Position numbers and translations under genes: made by a program. The notes under the pieces were generated by a model. That model was not told the origin of the DNA and made no database searches. It saw nothing but the letters and a program-made list of their open reading frames with translations. This document shows positions 36,426 to 44,497 of a DNA stretch of 50,802 nt, piece by piece. Positions within the stretch are counted from its first letter, which is position 1. Each line of letters starts with the position of its first letter. Source of the DNA: Gammaproteobacteria bacterium (GTDB taxonomy: Bacteria; Pseudomonadota; Gammaproteobacteria; Pseudomonadales; Cellvibrionaceae); the NCBI GenBank assembly GCA_025362015.1, contig JANYIO010000201.1:1-50802 (forward strand). The letters run 5' to 3'.

Positions 36426-36766
36426 GAGGCTGTCCCCTAAGTTTTAATAAATATGGTTTACAGTAAAAAACTGTTGGCAAATATGACGCTTTTGTTGCGT
36501 TCTGGCGTGCATTATGTGGCGCTTATATTGCAGTTGTATGACAGTGATGGCAAGAAAGGGGGTAATCAATAATTTTTATGTTGTTTTTGGTGCCATGACT
36601 TTCGCTGAGCGGAAACAGGTTCTTAGTCAAACCACTTACTTTAATTTTTATTTTTTATGCTGTAACAAATCTACCTGCTTTACATCTACTATTGGTAGTT
36701 GAGGTTTATAGATATCCCCTCAACCTTCTTTAAAACTTACCCACTTAACGATTGGAGATTTACGAT
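36426..36766. other. Divergent spacer between the porin and bufferin-type operon
   Basis: A 341-bp stretch without a convincing gene. It contains the porin promoter region (TTGCCA at 36480-36475 on the minus strand, no good -10) with an inverted repeat ACAGT-N5-ACTGT at 36460-36474, which could be an operator. On the right it must hold the promoter of the copper-peptide operon; no clear -35/-10 pair was found, which would fit an alternative sigma factor. Confidence 0.5.
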
Positions 36767-37024
36767 ATGAACAATAAAACTACTCAAGCTCTAGTACTGG
36801 CTGCTGCAACTTTATTTTCTGCAGGTATGGCTTTTGCTGACGACAAAGCGGCTGCTCCGTCAGAAGGTTTGGTAAAATGCGTTGGCGCCAATGCATGTAA
36901 AGGCCATTCAGCCTGTCAAACTGCCAGCAATTCGTGCAAAGGACAGAATAGTTGCAAAGGCAAAGGCATGGCGGAAACCACCGCAAAAGATTGTAAAGCA
37001 AAAGGTTTGCAAGAACTTAAATAG
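36767..37024 (+). CDS. bufA: Bufferin-type RiPP precursor, six-Cys (BufA2-like)
   Basis: 85 residues from the ATG at 36767 (TTGGAGA upstream; an upstream in-frame TTG is inside the ribosome site). Signal peptide MNNKTTQALVLAAATLFSAG...AFA, about 24 residues. The mature part has six Cys at 38, 44, 50, 57, 63 and 76 in spaced C-x5/6-C repeats (KCVGANACKG, NSCKGQNSCKGKG) and a Lys-rich end. Bufferins are exported copper-binding peptides whose Cys residues are converted to thiooxazole heterocycles by a DUF692 enzyme and its DUF2063 partner, both encoded just downstream. Copper buffering in the periplasm is the expected role. Confidence 0.85.
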   Translation: MNNKTTQALVLAAATLFSAGMAFADDKAAAPSEGLVKCVGANACKGHSACQTASNSCKGQNSCKGKGMAETTAKDCKAKGLQELK

Positions 37025-37060
37025 CTTTCCTGTAAAAATCATTATCTTGTAAAGATCAAT

Positions 37061-37099
37061 AAAGGCTGTAGAAGTCTCTCTAACTTCTACAGCCTTTTT
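37061..37099 (+). terminator. Terminator/attenuator between precursor and enzyme genes
   Basis: AAAGGCTGTAGAAGT (37061-37075), a 7-base loop and the exact complement (37083-37097) form a 15-bp stem ending in a T run. It lies 36 bases after the precursor stop and before the DUF692 gene, so it would make precursor mRNA far more abundant than enzyme mRNA. Confidence 0.93.
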
Positions 37100-37124
37100 A
37101 ATAGATTCAATTTCTGGAATCACC

Positions 37125-37988
37125 ATGTCAAGTAAAACACTGCTGCAGCCGCACTTGGGGTTTGGTCTCGGTTTACGCCGCGAACATTATATTGATCTCA
37201 TTGATGGTCATCCCGCCGTCGACTGGCTGGAAATACTCACTGAAAATTACATGGTGCCAGGCGGCAAGCCGCTTTATTATTTGGATAAAATCCGCGAGCA
37301 CTATCCGCTAGTAATGCATGGAGTGTCTTTATCCATTGGCAGCGTTGATCCATTGAATATGGACTATTTACGCGAATTAAAAACTCTCGCTCAGCGAGTA
37401 AAACCTAAGTGGATTTCTGATCATTTATGTTGGACTGGCACACAAGGAATAAATTTACACGACTTATTACCGCTACCCTATACTCAAGAAGCGCTACAAC
37501 ACCTTATTACTCGGGTAAGCCAAGTCCAGGACTTTCTTGGCCAACGCATCCTGCTGGAAAATGTCTCCAGCTATTTAAGTTACCAACACTCAACCATTTC
37601 TGAGTGGGAATTTATGCGCGAACTTGCCACCAAAGCCGACTGCCTAATTTTACTCGACATTAACAATATCCATGTTAGTGCGCATAATCATAACTTTGAC
37701 CCTCTCACTTATTTAGACGCCATGCCTGCAGAACGCATACAACAAATTCATCTCGCTGGCCATTTAAATAAAGGTGACTATAGTATAGATACGCATGACC
37801 ATGAAATAGTCGATGCGGTTTGGTCACTCTATGCCGATGCCATAGCAAAATTTGGCCAGATTAGTACGATGATTGAGCGAGATGACGATATCCCCCAGCT
37901 GGATACCTTGCTGGCCGAATTGCAAACTGCCCGCAATATTTCGGCACAAGCACTTGCCAATAATCGTCGTTTACAAAATCACTATTAA
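37125..37988 (+). CDS. bufB: DUF692 multinuclear-iron oxidative enzyme (BufB/MbnB-like)
   Basis: 287 residues, TIM-barrel DUF692 family of MbnB and TglH. Metal-ligand candidates along the chain: H65 (MHGVSLS), H100 (SDHL), E145 (LENVSSY), D178 and N180 (LDINNIHVS), H183, H209 (IHLAGH), D225 and H226 (THDHE), E251 (IERDD). These mixed-valent iron enzymes use O2 to turn peptide Cys into heterocycles. Their partner is the DUF2063 protein two genes on; the substrate should be the upstream six-Cys peptide. Confidence 0.92.
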   Translation: MSSKTLLQPHLGFGLGLRREHYIDLIDGHPAVDWLEILTENYMVPGGKPLYYLDKIREHYPLVMHGVSLSIGSVDPLNMDYLRELKTLAQRVKPKWISDHLCWTGTQGINLHDLLPLPYTQEALQHLITRVSQVQDFLGQRILLENVSSYLSYQHSTISEWEFMRELATKADCLILLDINNIHVSAHNHNFDPLTYLDAMPAERIQQIHLAGHLNKGDYSIDTHDHEIVDAVWSLYADAIAKFGQISTMIERDDDIPQLDTLLAELQTARNISAQALANNRRLQNHY

Positions 37989-38015
37989 CAGCAATCCAAC
38001 TAGCGAGTACTTACT

Positions 38016-38483
38016 ATGAAAAATATCTGCGGCACTTTTTTAAAAGCAACCCTTCTTTGGCCAGAAAAAGTTTCTACTTATTTAACATGGCTAGCGCCCT
38101 TAATGGCGCGTTTAATTGTTGGCGAAGTATTTATTGTTAGTGGTTTGGGCAAACTTAATAACCTGGAAATTGTCACTGGAAATTTTATTTCCTGGGGAAT
38201 TCCGTTACCACATGTTTTAACTCCTTTTGTTGCAGGTGCCGAATTTGTAGGCGGTTCGCTATTAGTACTGGGCCTACTAACACGAATATCCGCAGGCATG
38301 CTGGGTGTAATAATGATAGTGGCAATTTACAGTGCCTTATGGCCGCAAGTTAACTCCATTGATACATTCTTCGGCTTTGAAGAAATGGCCTATCTCGCAT
38401 TGTTTACATGGCTTGCCATTGCTGGAGCAGGCAAGATATCCGTTGACCATTGGTTATTAAAAAATTGCCGAACTTCTGAATAA
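38016..38483 (+). CDS. DoxX-family membrane protein of the bufferin-type operon
   Basis: 155 residues with four hydrophobic segments: APLMARLIVGEVFIVSGLGK (DoxX signature), LTPFVAGAEFVGGSLLVLGL, AGMLGVIMIVAIYSAL and YLALFTWLAIAGAG. DoxX proteins are common companions of bufferin-type operons and may supply redox partners or help export. Its usual place is after the DUF2063 gene; here it lies before it. The 3' end is made of short tandem repeats. Confidence 0.88.
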   Translation: MKNICGTFLKATLLWPEKVSTYLTWLAPLMARLIVGEVFIVSGLGKLNNLEIVTGNFISWGIPLPHVLTPFVAGAEFVGGSLLVLGLLTRISAGMLGVIMIVAIYSALWPQVNSIDTFFGFEEMAYLALFTWLAIAGAGKISVDHWLLKNCRTSE

Positions 38484-38518
38484 TAAACCTCTGAATAACT
38501 AGCTTCTGAGTAAACATA
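38473..38518. repeat. Tandem repeats spanning the doxX stop codon
   Basis: Three copies of a roughly 14- to 17-base unit: CTTCTGAATAATAAAC, CTCTGAATAACTAG, CTTCTGAGTAAACAT. Each carries CTGARTAA, so the stop-codon region is repeated. Together they fill the spacer to the next gene. Confidence 0.7.
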
Positions 38519-39325
38519 ATGCACAGTTTGACGCTTGCAGAACTCCAAAATACTCTGCAACAATATTTACTACATCAGCAAAACAATATTGACTCGCTAA
38601 CGTTAGAGACTGCCGCTTTTACGCGGCAGCAGCGTTTGGCGATTTATTATGACGCCTATCGTCTGCGTTTAATTGATGCGCTGCATAACGATTTTCCTGC
38701 TTTGGAAATGACACTTGGTACAGAAGATTTTGCGCAACTTATGGCAGAATATATTGCTCAGCATCCATCGCAACATCCATCCTTACGTTGGATGGGTGGA
38801 AAATTACCACTGTTTTTACGCACTCATCCAACAGGGCAGCAACAATCAGCTATTTTTGAACTAGCTGAATTTGAGTGGGCACAAATCATGTCGTTTGATG
38901 CCGAGGATTCAGTGCCAGCAACATTAGATGACTTACGTTTGTTAAAAAATACCCAATGGTTAGATTTACAGTTAGAGTTTCAACCATCACTACAAATAGT
39001 CAGTTGCTTTAGTAATGCACCTAATATATGGAATGCTGCAATAAAAGATGAATCTCGTATTGCAATAGAAACGTCTAGCGAAGAAAAAACCTGGTTAATA
39101 TGGCGATCCGAATTACAAGTCGTTTACCGAGTTATGAATCAATCGGAAACCTGGTGCTTACAAGCATTCTCAAACCATAAAAACTTCGCTGATGCCTGTG
39201 AAGGATTATGCGAATGGTTCCCCGTAGACCAGGTACCACTCAAAGCCGCGCAATATTTACAGCAATGGCTGCAGGATGGCCTAATTAAATCAATTATTGC
39301 ACCACCAATAGAAAATTCTCATTGA
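38519..39325 (+). CDS. bufC: DUF2063 protein, partner of the DUF692 enzyme (BufC-like)
   Basis: 268 residues. N-terminal DUF2063 helical domain (about 1-95): LQNTLQQYLLHQQ, RLAIYYDAYRLRLIDALHNDFPAL and the repeat IAQHPSQHPSLRWMG. The C-terminal half is a beta-rich domain. Members bind the leader region of the precursor and hand it to the DUF692 enzyme. The stop codon abuts the convergent hrpA stop with no spacer. A 12-base tandem duplication near 38760 encodes QHPSQHPS. Confidence 0.87.
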   Translation: MHSLTLAELQNTLQQYLLHQQNNIDSLTLETAAFTRQQRLAIYYDAYRLRLIDALHNDFPALEMTLGTEDFAQLMAEYIAQHPSQHPSLRWMGGKLPLFLRTHPTGQQQSAIFELAEFEWAQIMSFDAEDSVPATLDDLRLLKNTQWLDLQLEFQPSLQIVSCFSNAPNIWNAAIKDESRIAIETSSEEKTWLIWRSELQVVYRVMNQSETWCLQAFSNHKNFADACEGLCEWFPVDQVPLKAAQYLQQWLQDGLIKSIIAPPIENSH

Positions 39326-42300
39326 TTATTTTTGTTGCAGCACAAGCTCCCACTGCTTATCCAAACGCTTTGCCGATATAGGAATTAATGTTTTCACTGC
39401 CTGTGCAAATAGCGATACCCGCAATTCTTCCACCCACCAACGATATTCTTGCAGTGCTGCATTTTGCTCGATAACGAACTCGCCCTCTTTCTCTACATAT
39501 TCTGCAAAATTTTTCCAATAAGTCTGAACTTCAGCCAAGGCAAGTTTATCTTTTTGAGGATTAAGTGCCGCCTTTTCCAAACGTAGTTGAATTGCGCGTA
39601 AATAACGTGGGTATTGACGCACCCATGTGGCGGGGGTTTTGTACAGCAAACCGATAAAAAATAATTGTTGCAACTGCTGATTAATGTCATTCAAAATAAA
39701 TGCAAGGGTTAAAACATTTTTTTGTTGTTTAATCTGTTTTTTTATTTCTACCAACAATTTTAAACTAACTAATAAACTATTTGATAGTTCCTGCGCATGC
39801 TCGATTAATTTATCGCGCACCAAAACCAAACACTGTTCAAATTCCACCGCTGATCGAGGTAATTGACCTTGATCAGTCAGTGCTATTTGCTTAATGGAAG
39901 CTAAAATTAAATCATCAATGACTTGTGTGCGCATACCTATACCGGCGAAGGTTAATACAACATCCTGCCCCTTTAGCAATTCTTTTTGTAAATATTTAAC
40001 AGTTTGAGTTGACTGTAAAAAAATTAAACGTGCAATTCCACGTTGCGTAATATGCTGAGCCTGCTGCGGATTATCTAAAACTTGCAAAGCAACCGATGTA
40101 TTTTTATCAACTAAAGCCGGATAAGCACGAAGGCTCATACCACTACGTTGCAATTGTATGCTGGCTGAAAGCTCACCAAAATCCCAAGCCACAATATTAT
40201 CTTTTTCAATATCAATTGCAGCGGATTGAATATTTTGTTGGACACGCTCACGGTATTTTTCACGCAGCTTGGTTAAGTCGCGATCACTGGCAAGCAACTT
40301 ACCTTTTTCATCCACTACTCTAATATTAAAAAGATAGAAGTTATCGACTTTAATATCTAGCCACACCTCTTTGGGCACATCAATTCCCGTTTGACGCTTC
40401 AACTGAAAAGCGAGGGATTCAGTTAAAGGTTTATTATCTGGCGCCATTGCCGCTAAAACTTTGTCCACCACATCTGGCACCGGCACAAAATGTTTACGTA
40501 TATTTTTTGGTAAGCTTTTCACTAAATTGATGCACTTATCGCGCACCATACCTGGCACCAACCACTCCAGACGTTGCTCTGGCACTTGATGCAACACGCT
40601 AACGGGTACATGAATACTTACCCCATCATCCAAATGATTTGGTTCAAAATGATAGCTCAGTGGGAATACCATGCCACGCCATTCCAATTCATTGGGAAAT
40701 TGAGCATGAGTAACGTCATCAGCATCGTGGCGCATAAGCGTTTCACGCGTGATAAATAAAAGCTGTGGATTCGTTTGTTCGGCTTTTTTACGCCAGCTTT
40801 CAAAACCCGCAAAATTAACAATGCTTTCTGGTATTCGCTCATTATAAAAATCAAAGATAACTTGCTCGTCAGCTACGATATCGCGTCGCCGCGCTTTCGC
40901 TTCAAGATCTTCCAATTCTTTTAAAAGTTTTTCTTGATGGGTAAAAAAATCAACTGCTACAGGTTTTTGTTGTAGCGATTTTTGTTGTAAGTTTTTTCTT
41001 TTGGGATGTTGTCCGTACTGCCCTTCCACAAATGCCGCACGAATAAAAATTTCCCGACACAGGAGCGGATCTATATGGCTGTAACTAACGCTCTGCTTCT
41101 CAATAATGACCAAACCATAAAGACTGACTTTTTCATATGCCATCACCTGCCCACTATTACTACTGTAATGTGGTTCAATATATTGGCGCTTTACTAAATG
41201 ATTAGCCGCAGCTAATACCCACTCTGGCTCAATTTTGGCGACTGTATGAGCAAATAATTTTGAAGTTTCAAGCAATTCAGCAGCCATAATCCATTTAGGC
41301 GTTTTTTTAATTAACGACGAACCGGGGAAAATGGAAAACTTGCGGTTGCGCGCTCCGAGGTACTCTCGTTCCTCGTGGTTAAAACCTAAATTGCCCAACA
41401 AACCGCAGAGCAAAGCCTTATGTATTAAATCATGAGTAGCAGGTTCATGATTGATTCTAAAACCAAGGTCTTTGACGGCAATACACAACTGGTGATGCAC
41501 ATCGCGCCACTCGCGCAACCGCAAATAAGAAATAAATTCTTTTTTGCATAACTTTCGCAATTGATTTTGATTAAGTTCCTGACGCTGGGTTTCTACATAA
41601 TCCCAGAGATTCACAAAACCGATAAAATCAGAATTTTCTGCCCAAAAACGACGATGAGATAAATCTGCAGCCTGTTGTTTTTCAATCGGACGTTCACGAG
41701 GGTCTTGCACAGACAGCGCACTAACAATAATTAATAATTCACGTAAGCAAGATTGATCATGTGCAGCTAATACCATGCGCGACAAACGTGGATCAAGTGG
41801 CAGCTTGCTTAACTGCTCGCCTACAGCAGTTAATTTATTATTGTCATTAACTGCCTGCAATTCTTCCAGCAATTTAAAGCCATCACTAATCAACCGATGA
41901 TCAGGGCTATCAAGAAAGGGAAAGTGATGAATATCGCCCATACGCATTTTCAGCATTTGTAAAATAACAGCTGCCAGATTTGTACGCAAAATTTCTGCAT
42001 CGGTAAATGCTGGGCGACTATTAAAATCTTCTTCGCTAAATAGACGAATGCAAATTCCTTCTGCAATACGACCACAACGACCTTTACGTTGATTTGCACT
42101 TGCTTGCGAAATGGGCTCAATGGGTAAACGTTGAATTTTGGTACGATAGGAATAGCGGCTGATGCGCGCGAAGCCAGGGTCAATCACATAGCGAATACCG
42201 GGCACAGTAATCGATGTTTCTGCCACATTAGTTGCCAACACCACACGTCTCCCGGTGTGCGGTGAAAATACTTTTTGCTGTTCGGCCAAACTTAAACGCG

Positions 42301-43294
42301 CATAAAAAGGTACCACTTCCATATGCGAAAATTGTGCTTTACGTAAAACTTCCGCCGCTTCACGAATTTCACGCTCACCGCTTAAAAAAATTAAAATATC
42401 GTCGCCACGCGCGCCCTTATTAATTTTTTCATGCAATTCAATTTCATGTATTGCATCAACCATAGCAGAATATTGATCTGGCTCAATTTCACTTTCTTCA
42501 TCGATATTTTCTAGCAGGGGTCGATACCAAATATCTACCGGATAAGTTCGACCAGACACTTCGATAATAGGTGCATTATTAAAATGCTGCGAAAAACGTT
42601 CAAGATCGATGGTGGCAGAAGTGATAATAAGTTTCAAATCCGGGCGACGTGGCAATAACTGTTTTAAATAACCGAGTAAAAAATCAATATTTAAACTGCG
42701 CTCATGGGCCTCATCAATAATTAAGGTATCGTATTTATTGAGGTAAGGATCATTTTGAATTTCAGCTAACAAAATACCATCAGTCATCACTTTAATTAAT
42801 GTATTTTCATTCGACTGATCGCTAAAACGAACTTGATAACCTACTTTTTCTCCAAGAGTAGTATGCAACTCTTCCGCGATGCGACTCGCCACAGTATGCG
42901 CCGCAATACGGCGCGGTTGAGTGTGACCGATCAACCCTTTAGTACCGCGATTTAATGTTAAACAAATTTTAGGAATCTGCGTGGTTTTACCTGAGCCGGT
43001 TTCACCTGCCAAAACCACTACCTGATTCGCAGCAATAGTCGCCGCTATGTCTTCACGTTTTTCACAAACAGGCAGGTTGGGAAATTCAATAACCGAGGGT
43101 ATAAGTTGCTGGCGGAAAGCGACTGTTGCCTGCGAGCGCGATAATTGCAGCTGCCATTTTTCTAACATTTTCTCGTAAGGTTTTTGTGCCCGGGCCAACT
43201 TTTCAATTTCTTGCAAACGGCGTTGCAAAATGTGCTGGTCTTTTACCATCACATTAGCAATTGATTGTTTGAAATCCAGCCACTTATTTGTCAT
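39326..43294 (-). CDS. hrpA: ATP-dependent RNA helicase HrpA
   Basis: 1322 residues, full HrpA length. DEAH-box core: Walker A GETGSGKTTQIPK (97-109), DEAH at 194-197 (LIIDEAHERSLN), SAT, motif V TNVAETSITVPG and motif VI QRKGRCGR. HA2 and OB-fold-like regions follow, then the long HrpA-specific C-terminal half (DUF3418 region). HrpA resolves stalled or collided ribosomes and processes mRNA. A 15-base tandem duplication at 40964-40993 encodes LQQKSLQQKP. It converges on bufC with no gap. Confidence 0.95.
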   Translation of the reverse strand: MTNKWLDFKQSIANVMVKDQHILQRRLQEIEKLARAQKPYEKMLEKWQLQLSRSQATVAFRQQLIPSVIEFPNLPVCEKREDIAATIAANQVVVLAGETGSGKTTQIPKICLTLNRGTKGLIGHTQPRRIAAHTVASRIAEELHTTLGEKVGYQVRFSDQSNENTLIKVMTDGILLAEIQNDPYLNKYDTLIIDEAHERSLNIDFLLGYLKQLLPRRPDLKLIITSATIDLERFSQHFNNAPIIEVSGRTYPVDIWYRPLLENIDEESEIEPDQYSAMVDAIHEIELHEKINKGARGDDILIFLSGEREIREAAEVLRKAQFSHMEVVPFYARLSLAEQQKVFSPHTGRRVVLATNVAETSITVPGIRYVIDPGFARISRYSYRTKIQRLPIEPISQASANQRKGRCGRIAEGICIRLFSEEDFNSRPAFTDAEILRTNLAAVILQMLKMRMGDIHHFPFLDSPDHRLISDGFKLLEELQAVNDNNKLTAVGEQLSKLPLDPRLSRMVLAAHDQSCLRELLIIVSALSVQDPRERPIEKQQAADLSHRRFWAENSDFIGFVNLWDYVETQRQELNQNQLRKLCKKEFISYLRLREWRDVHHQLCIAVKDLGFRINHEPATHDLIHKALLCGLLGNLGFNHEEREYLGARNRKFSIFPGSSLIKKTPKWIMAAELLETSKLFAHTVAKIEPEWVLAAANHLVKRQYIEPHYSSNSGQVMAYEKVSLYGLVIIEKQSVSYSHIDPLLCREIFIRAAFVEGQYGQHPKRKNLQQKSLQQKPVAVDFFTHQEKLLKELEDLEAKARRRDIVADEQVIFDFYNERIPESIVNFAGFESWRKKAEQTNPQLLFITRETLMRHDADDVTHAQFPNELEWRGMVFPLSYHFEPNHLDDGVSIHVPVSVLHQVPEQRLEWLVPGMVRDKCINLVKSLPKNIRKHFVPVPDVVDKVLAAMAPDNKPLTESLAFQLKRQTGIDVPKEVWLDIKVDNFYLFNIRVVDEKGKLLASDRDLTKLREKYRERVQQNIQSAAIDIEKDNIVAWDFGELSASIQLQRSGMSLRAYPALVDKNTSVALQVLDNPQQAQHITQRGIARLIFLQSTQTVKYLQKELLKGQDVVLTFAGIGMRTQVIDDLILASIKQIALTDQGQLPRSAVEFEQCLVLVRDKLIEHAQELSNSLLVSLKLLVEIKKQIKQQKNVLTLAFILNDINQQLQQLFFIGLLYKTPATWVRQYPRYLRAIQLRLEKAALNPQKDKLALAEVQTYWKNFAEYVEKEGEFVIEQNAALQEYRWWVEELRVSLFAQAVKTLIPISAKRLDKQWELVLQQK

Positions 43295-43333
43295 GCCAAA
43301 CTTACCTTACAAAGTTGGCAAGCATAATAGCAA

Positions 43334-43357
43334 AAACCCGGCAGTACCGGGTTTTTT
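43334..43357. terminator. Bidirectional terminator between dps and hrpA
   Basis: AAACCCGG (43334-43341), a 5-base loop and CCGGGTTT (43347-43354), with T on the right and A on the left. On the leftward strand it ends the dps transcript. A second hairpin (TTTCAAC, GAA, GTTGAAA, 43364-43380) lies between it and dps. Confidence 0.85.
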
Positions 43358-43414
43358 GTCGACTTTCAACGAAGTTGAAATAAAGAATACCGTTTAAGAG
43401 GAATTCGTTAAAAA

Positions 43415-43882
43415 CTACTCCAATAAGCTTCGCAACATCCACGCGGTTTTTTCATGCAGCTGAATACGTTGTGTGAGTAAATCTGCGGTAGCTTCATCAC
43501 TCGCCTTTTCAACCACAGGATAAAGTGAGCGTGCGGTGCGCACTACCGCCTCTTGCCCCTCGACTAAAATACGGATCATATCTTGCGCCTTGGGAATGCC
43601 TTGCTCTTCCTTAATACTACTTAATTCAGCGTATTGTTTGTAGGTACCAGGAGCAGGAAAACCTACTGAGCGAATGCGCTCGGCAATTAAATCTACCGCC
43701 AACGCAAGTTCCGTGTATTGCGTTTCAAACATAAGATGCAGTGTTTGAAACATTGGACCGGTAACATTCCAATGAAAGTTATGGGTTTTTAAATAGAGCG
43801 TGTAAGTATCCGCCAATAATCTAGATAGACCTGTAGCGATTTCTTCACGATTTTCAGGGGTAATGCCAATATTGATGTTCAT
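43415..43882 (-). CDS. dps: Dps-family ferritin-like DNA/iron-protecting protein
   Basis: 155 residues. Four-helix bundle with the Dps ferroxidase ligands in [13 protein letters not shown] (two His) and AVDLIAERI (Asp and Glu). The end [14 protein letters not shown] matches the fourth helix. The dodecamer oxidises Fe(II) with H2O2 and protects DNA; the N-terminus is short and lacks the Lys-rich DNA-binding tail of E. coli Dps. Confidence 0.93.
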   Translation of the reverse strand: MNINIGITPENREEIATGLSRLLADTYTLYLKTHNFHWNVTGPMFQTLHLMFETQYTELALAVDLIAERIRSVGFPAPGTYKQYAELSSIKEEQGIPKAQDMIRILVEGQEAVVRTARSLYPVVEKASDEATADLLTQRIQLHEKTAWMLRSLLE

Positions 43883-43998
43883 AACGCTGAGCTCCGTTCA
43901 CAGGTTGTTGAGAGTACTGTTTCAAATTAGATGATTACCATCAAAGAAACCAGTTAAGTTTGTTTATGGCCGCTATGCAGTATAACTATTAGTGTGAG

Positions 43999-44451
43999 CT
44001 AGTTGTGAGCAAATGAATTATGAATAAATCCCATGAGTATCCAACCGCGCTTACGTTCGCGATAGCGCAAATAAACATCGCCAATATCTTGCGGAACTTG
44101 CTCCGCGGAAAAACATGTAAACCCGACATTCTCATAAAAATGTTGCAAGGGTGTTGAGGTAAAACAGAAACAATTTGTTGGTACCAGCTGCAGTAAAATT
44201 TCTGTAAGGAAATGTGATGCAATGCCCTGCCGCCTATAATTTGGTGAAACGCATAAATTTCGCAATAGATAGGTATTTGATTGTTGCAAAATTAAACGCG
44301 CGGCAGCGATAATTTTTCCATTCAGGGTAAAACTATACACTCGATCAAGGCGGCCACATTTAACGCTATATTTACTCTCAGCATAAAATCGTTCGACCAG
44401 TGGTAAATATAGTTCTTCAACGATGTTCAACCGATAAGTACTAACAGGCAA
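43999..44451 (-). CDS. GNAT-family N-acetyltransferase
   Basis: 150 residues starting at TTG (44451); no better start is in frame, and no strong ribosome site is seen. GNAT motif A is VSPNYRRQGIASHFL (about 70-84, acetyl-CoA pyrophosphate loop RRQGIA), with FYENVGF later as motif B. The substrate is unknown; it lies between dps and the VWA gene with no clear pathway. Confidence 0.82.
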   Translation of the reverse strand: MPVSTYRLNIVEELYLPLVERFYAESKYSVKCGRLDRVYSFTLNGKIIAAARLILQQSNTYLLRNLCVSPNYRRQGIASHFLTEILLQLVPTNCFCFTSTPLQHFYENVGFTCFSAEQVPQDIGDVYLRYRERKRGWILMGFIHNSFAHN

Positions 44452-44497
44452 GATAACAGATTCGTTAATTTTTCATTTCCTTCATTATTCGCTGCAT

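Noticed and set aside
36514-36702. A 62-residue open frame in the porin-bufferin spacer
   Set aside because: No ribosome site, no known motif, and Cys/Phe-rich random composition; treated as non-coding.
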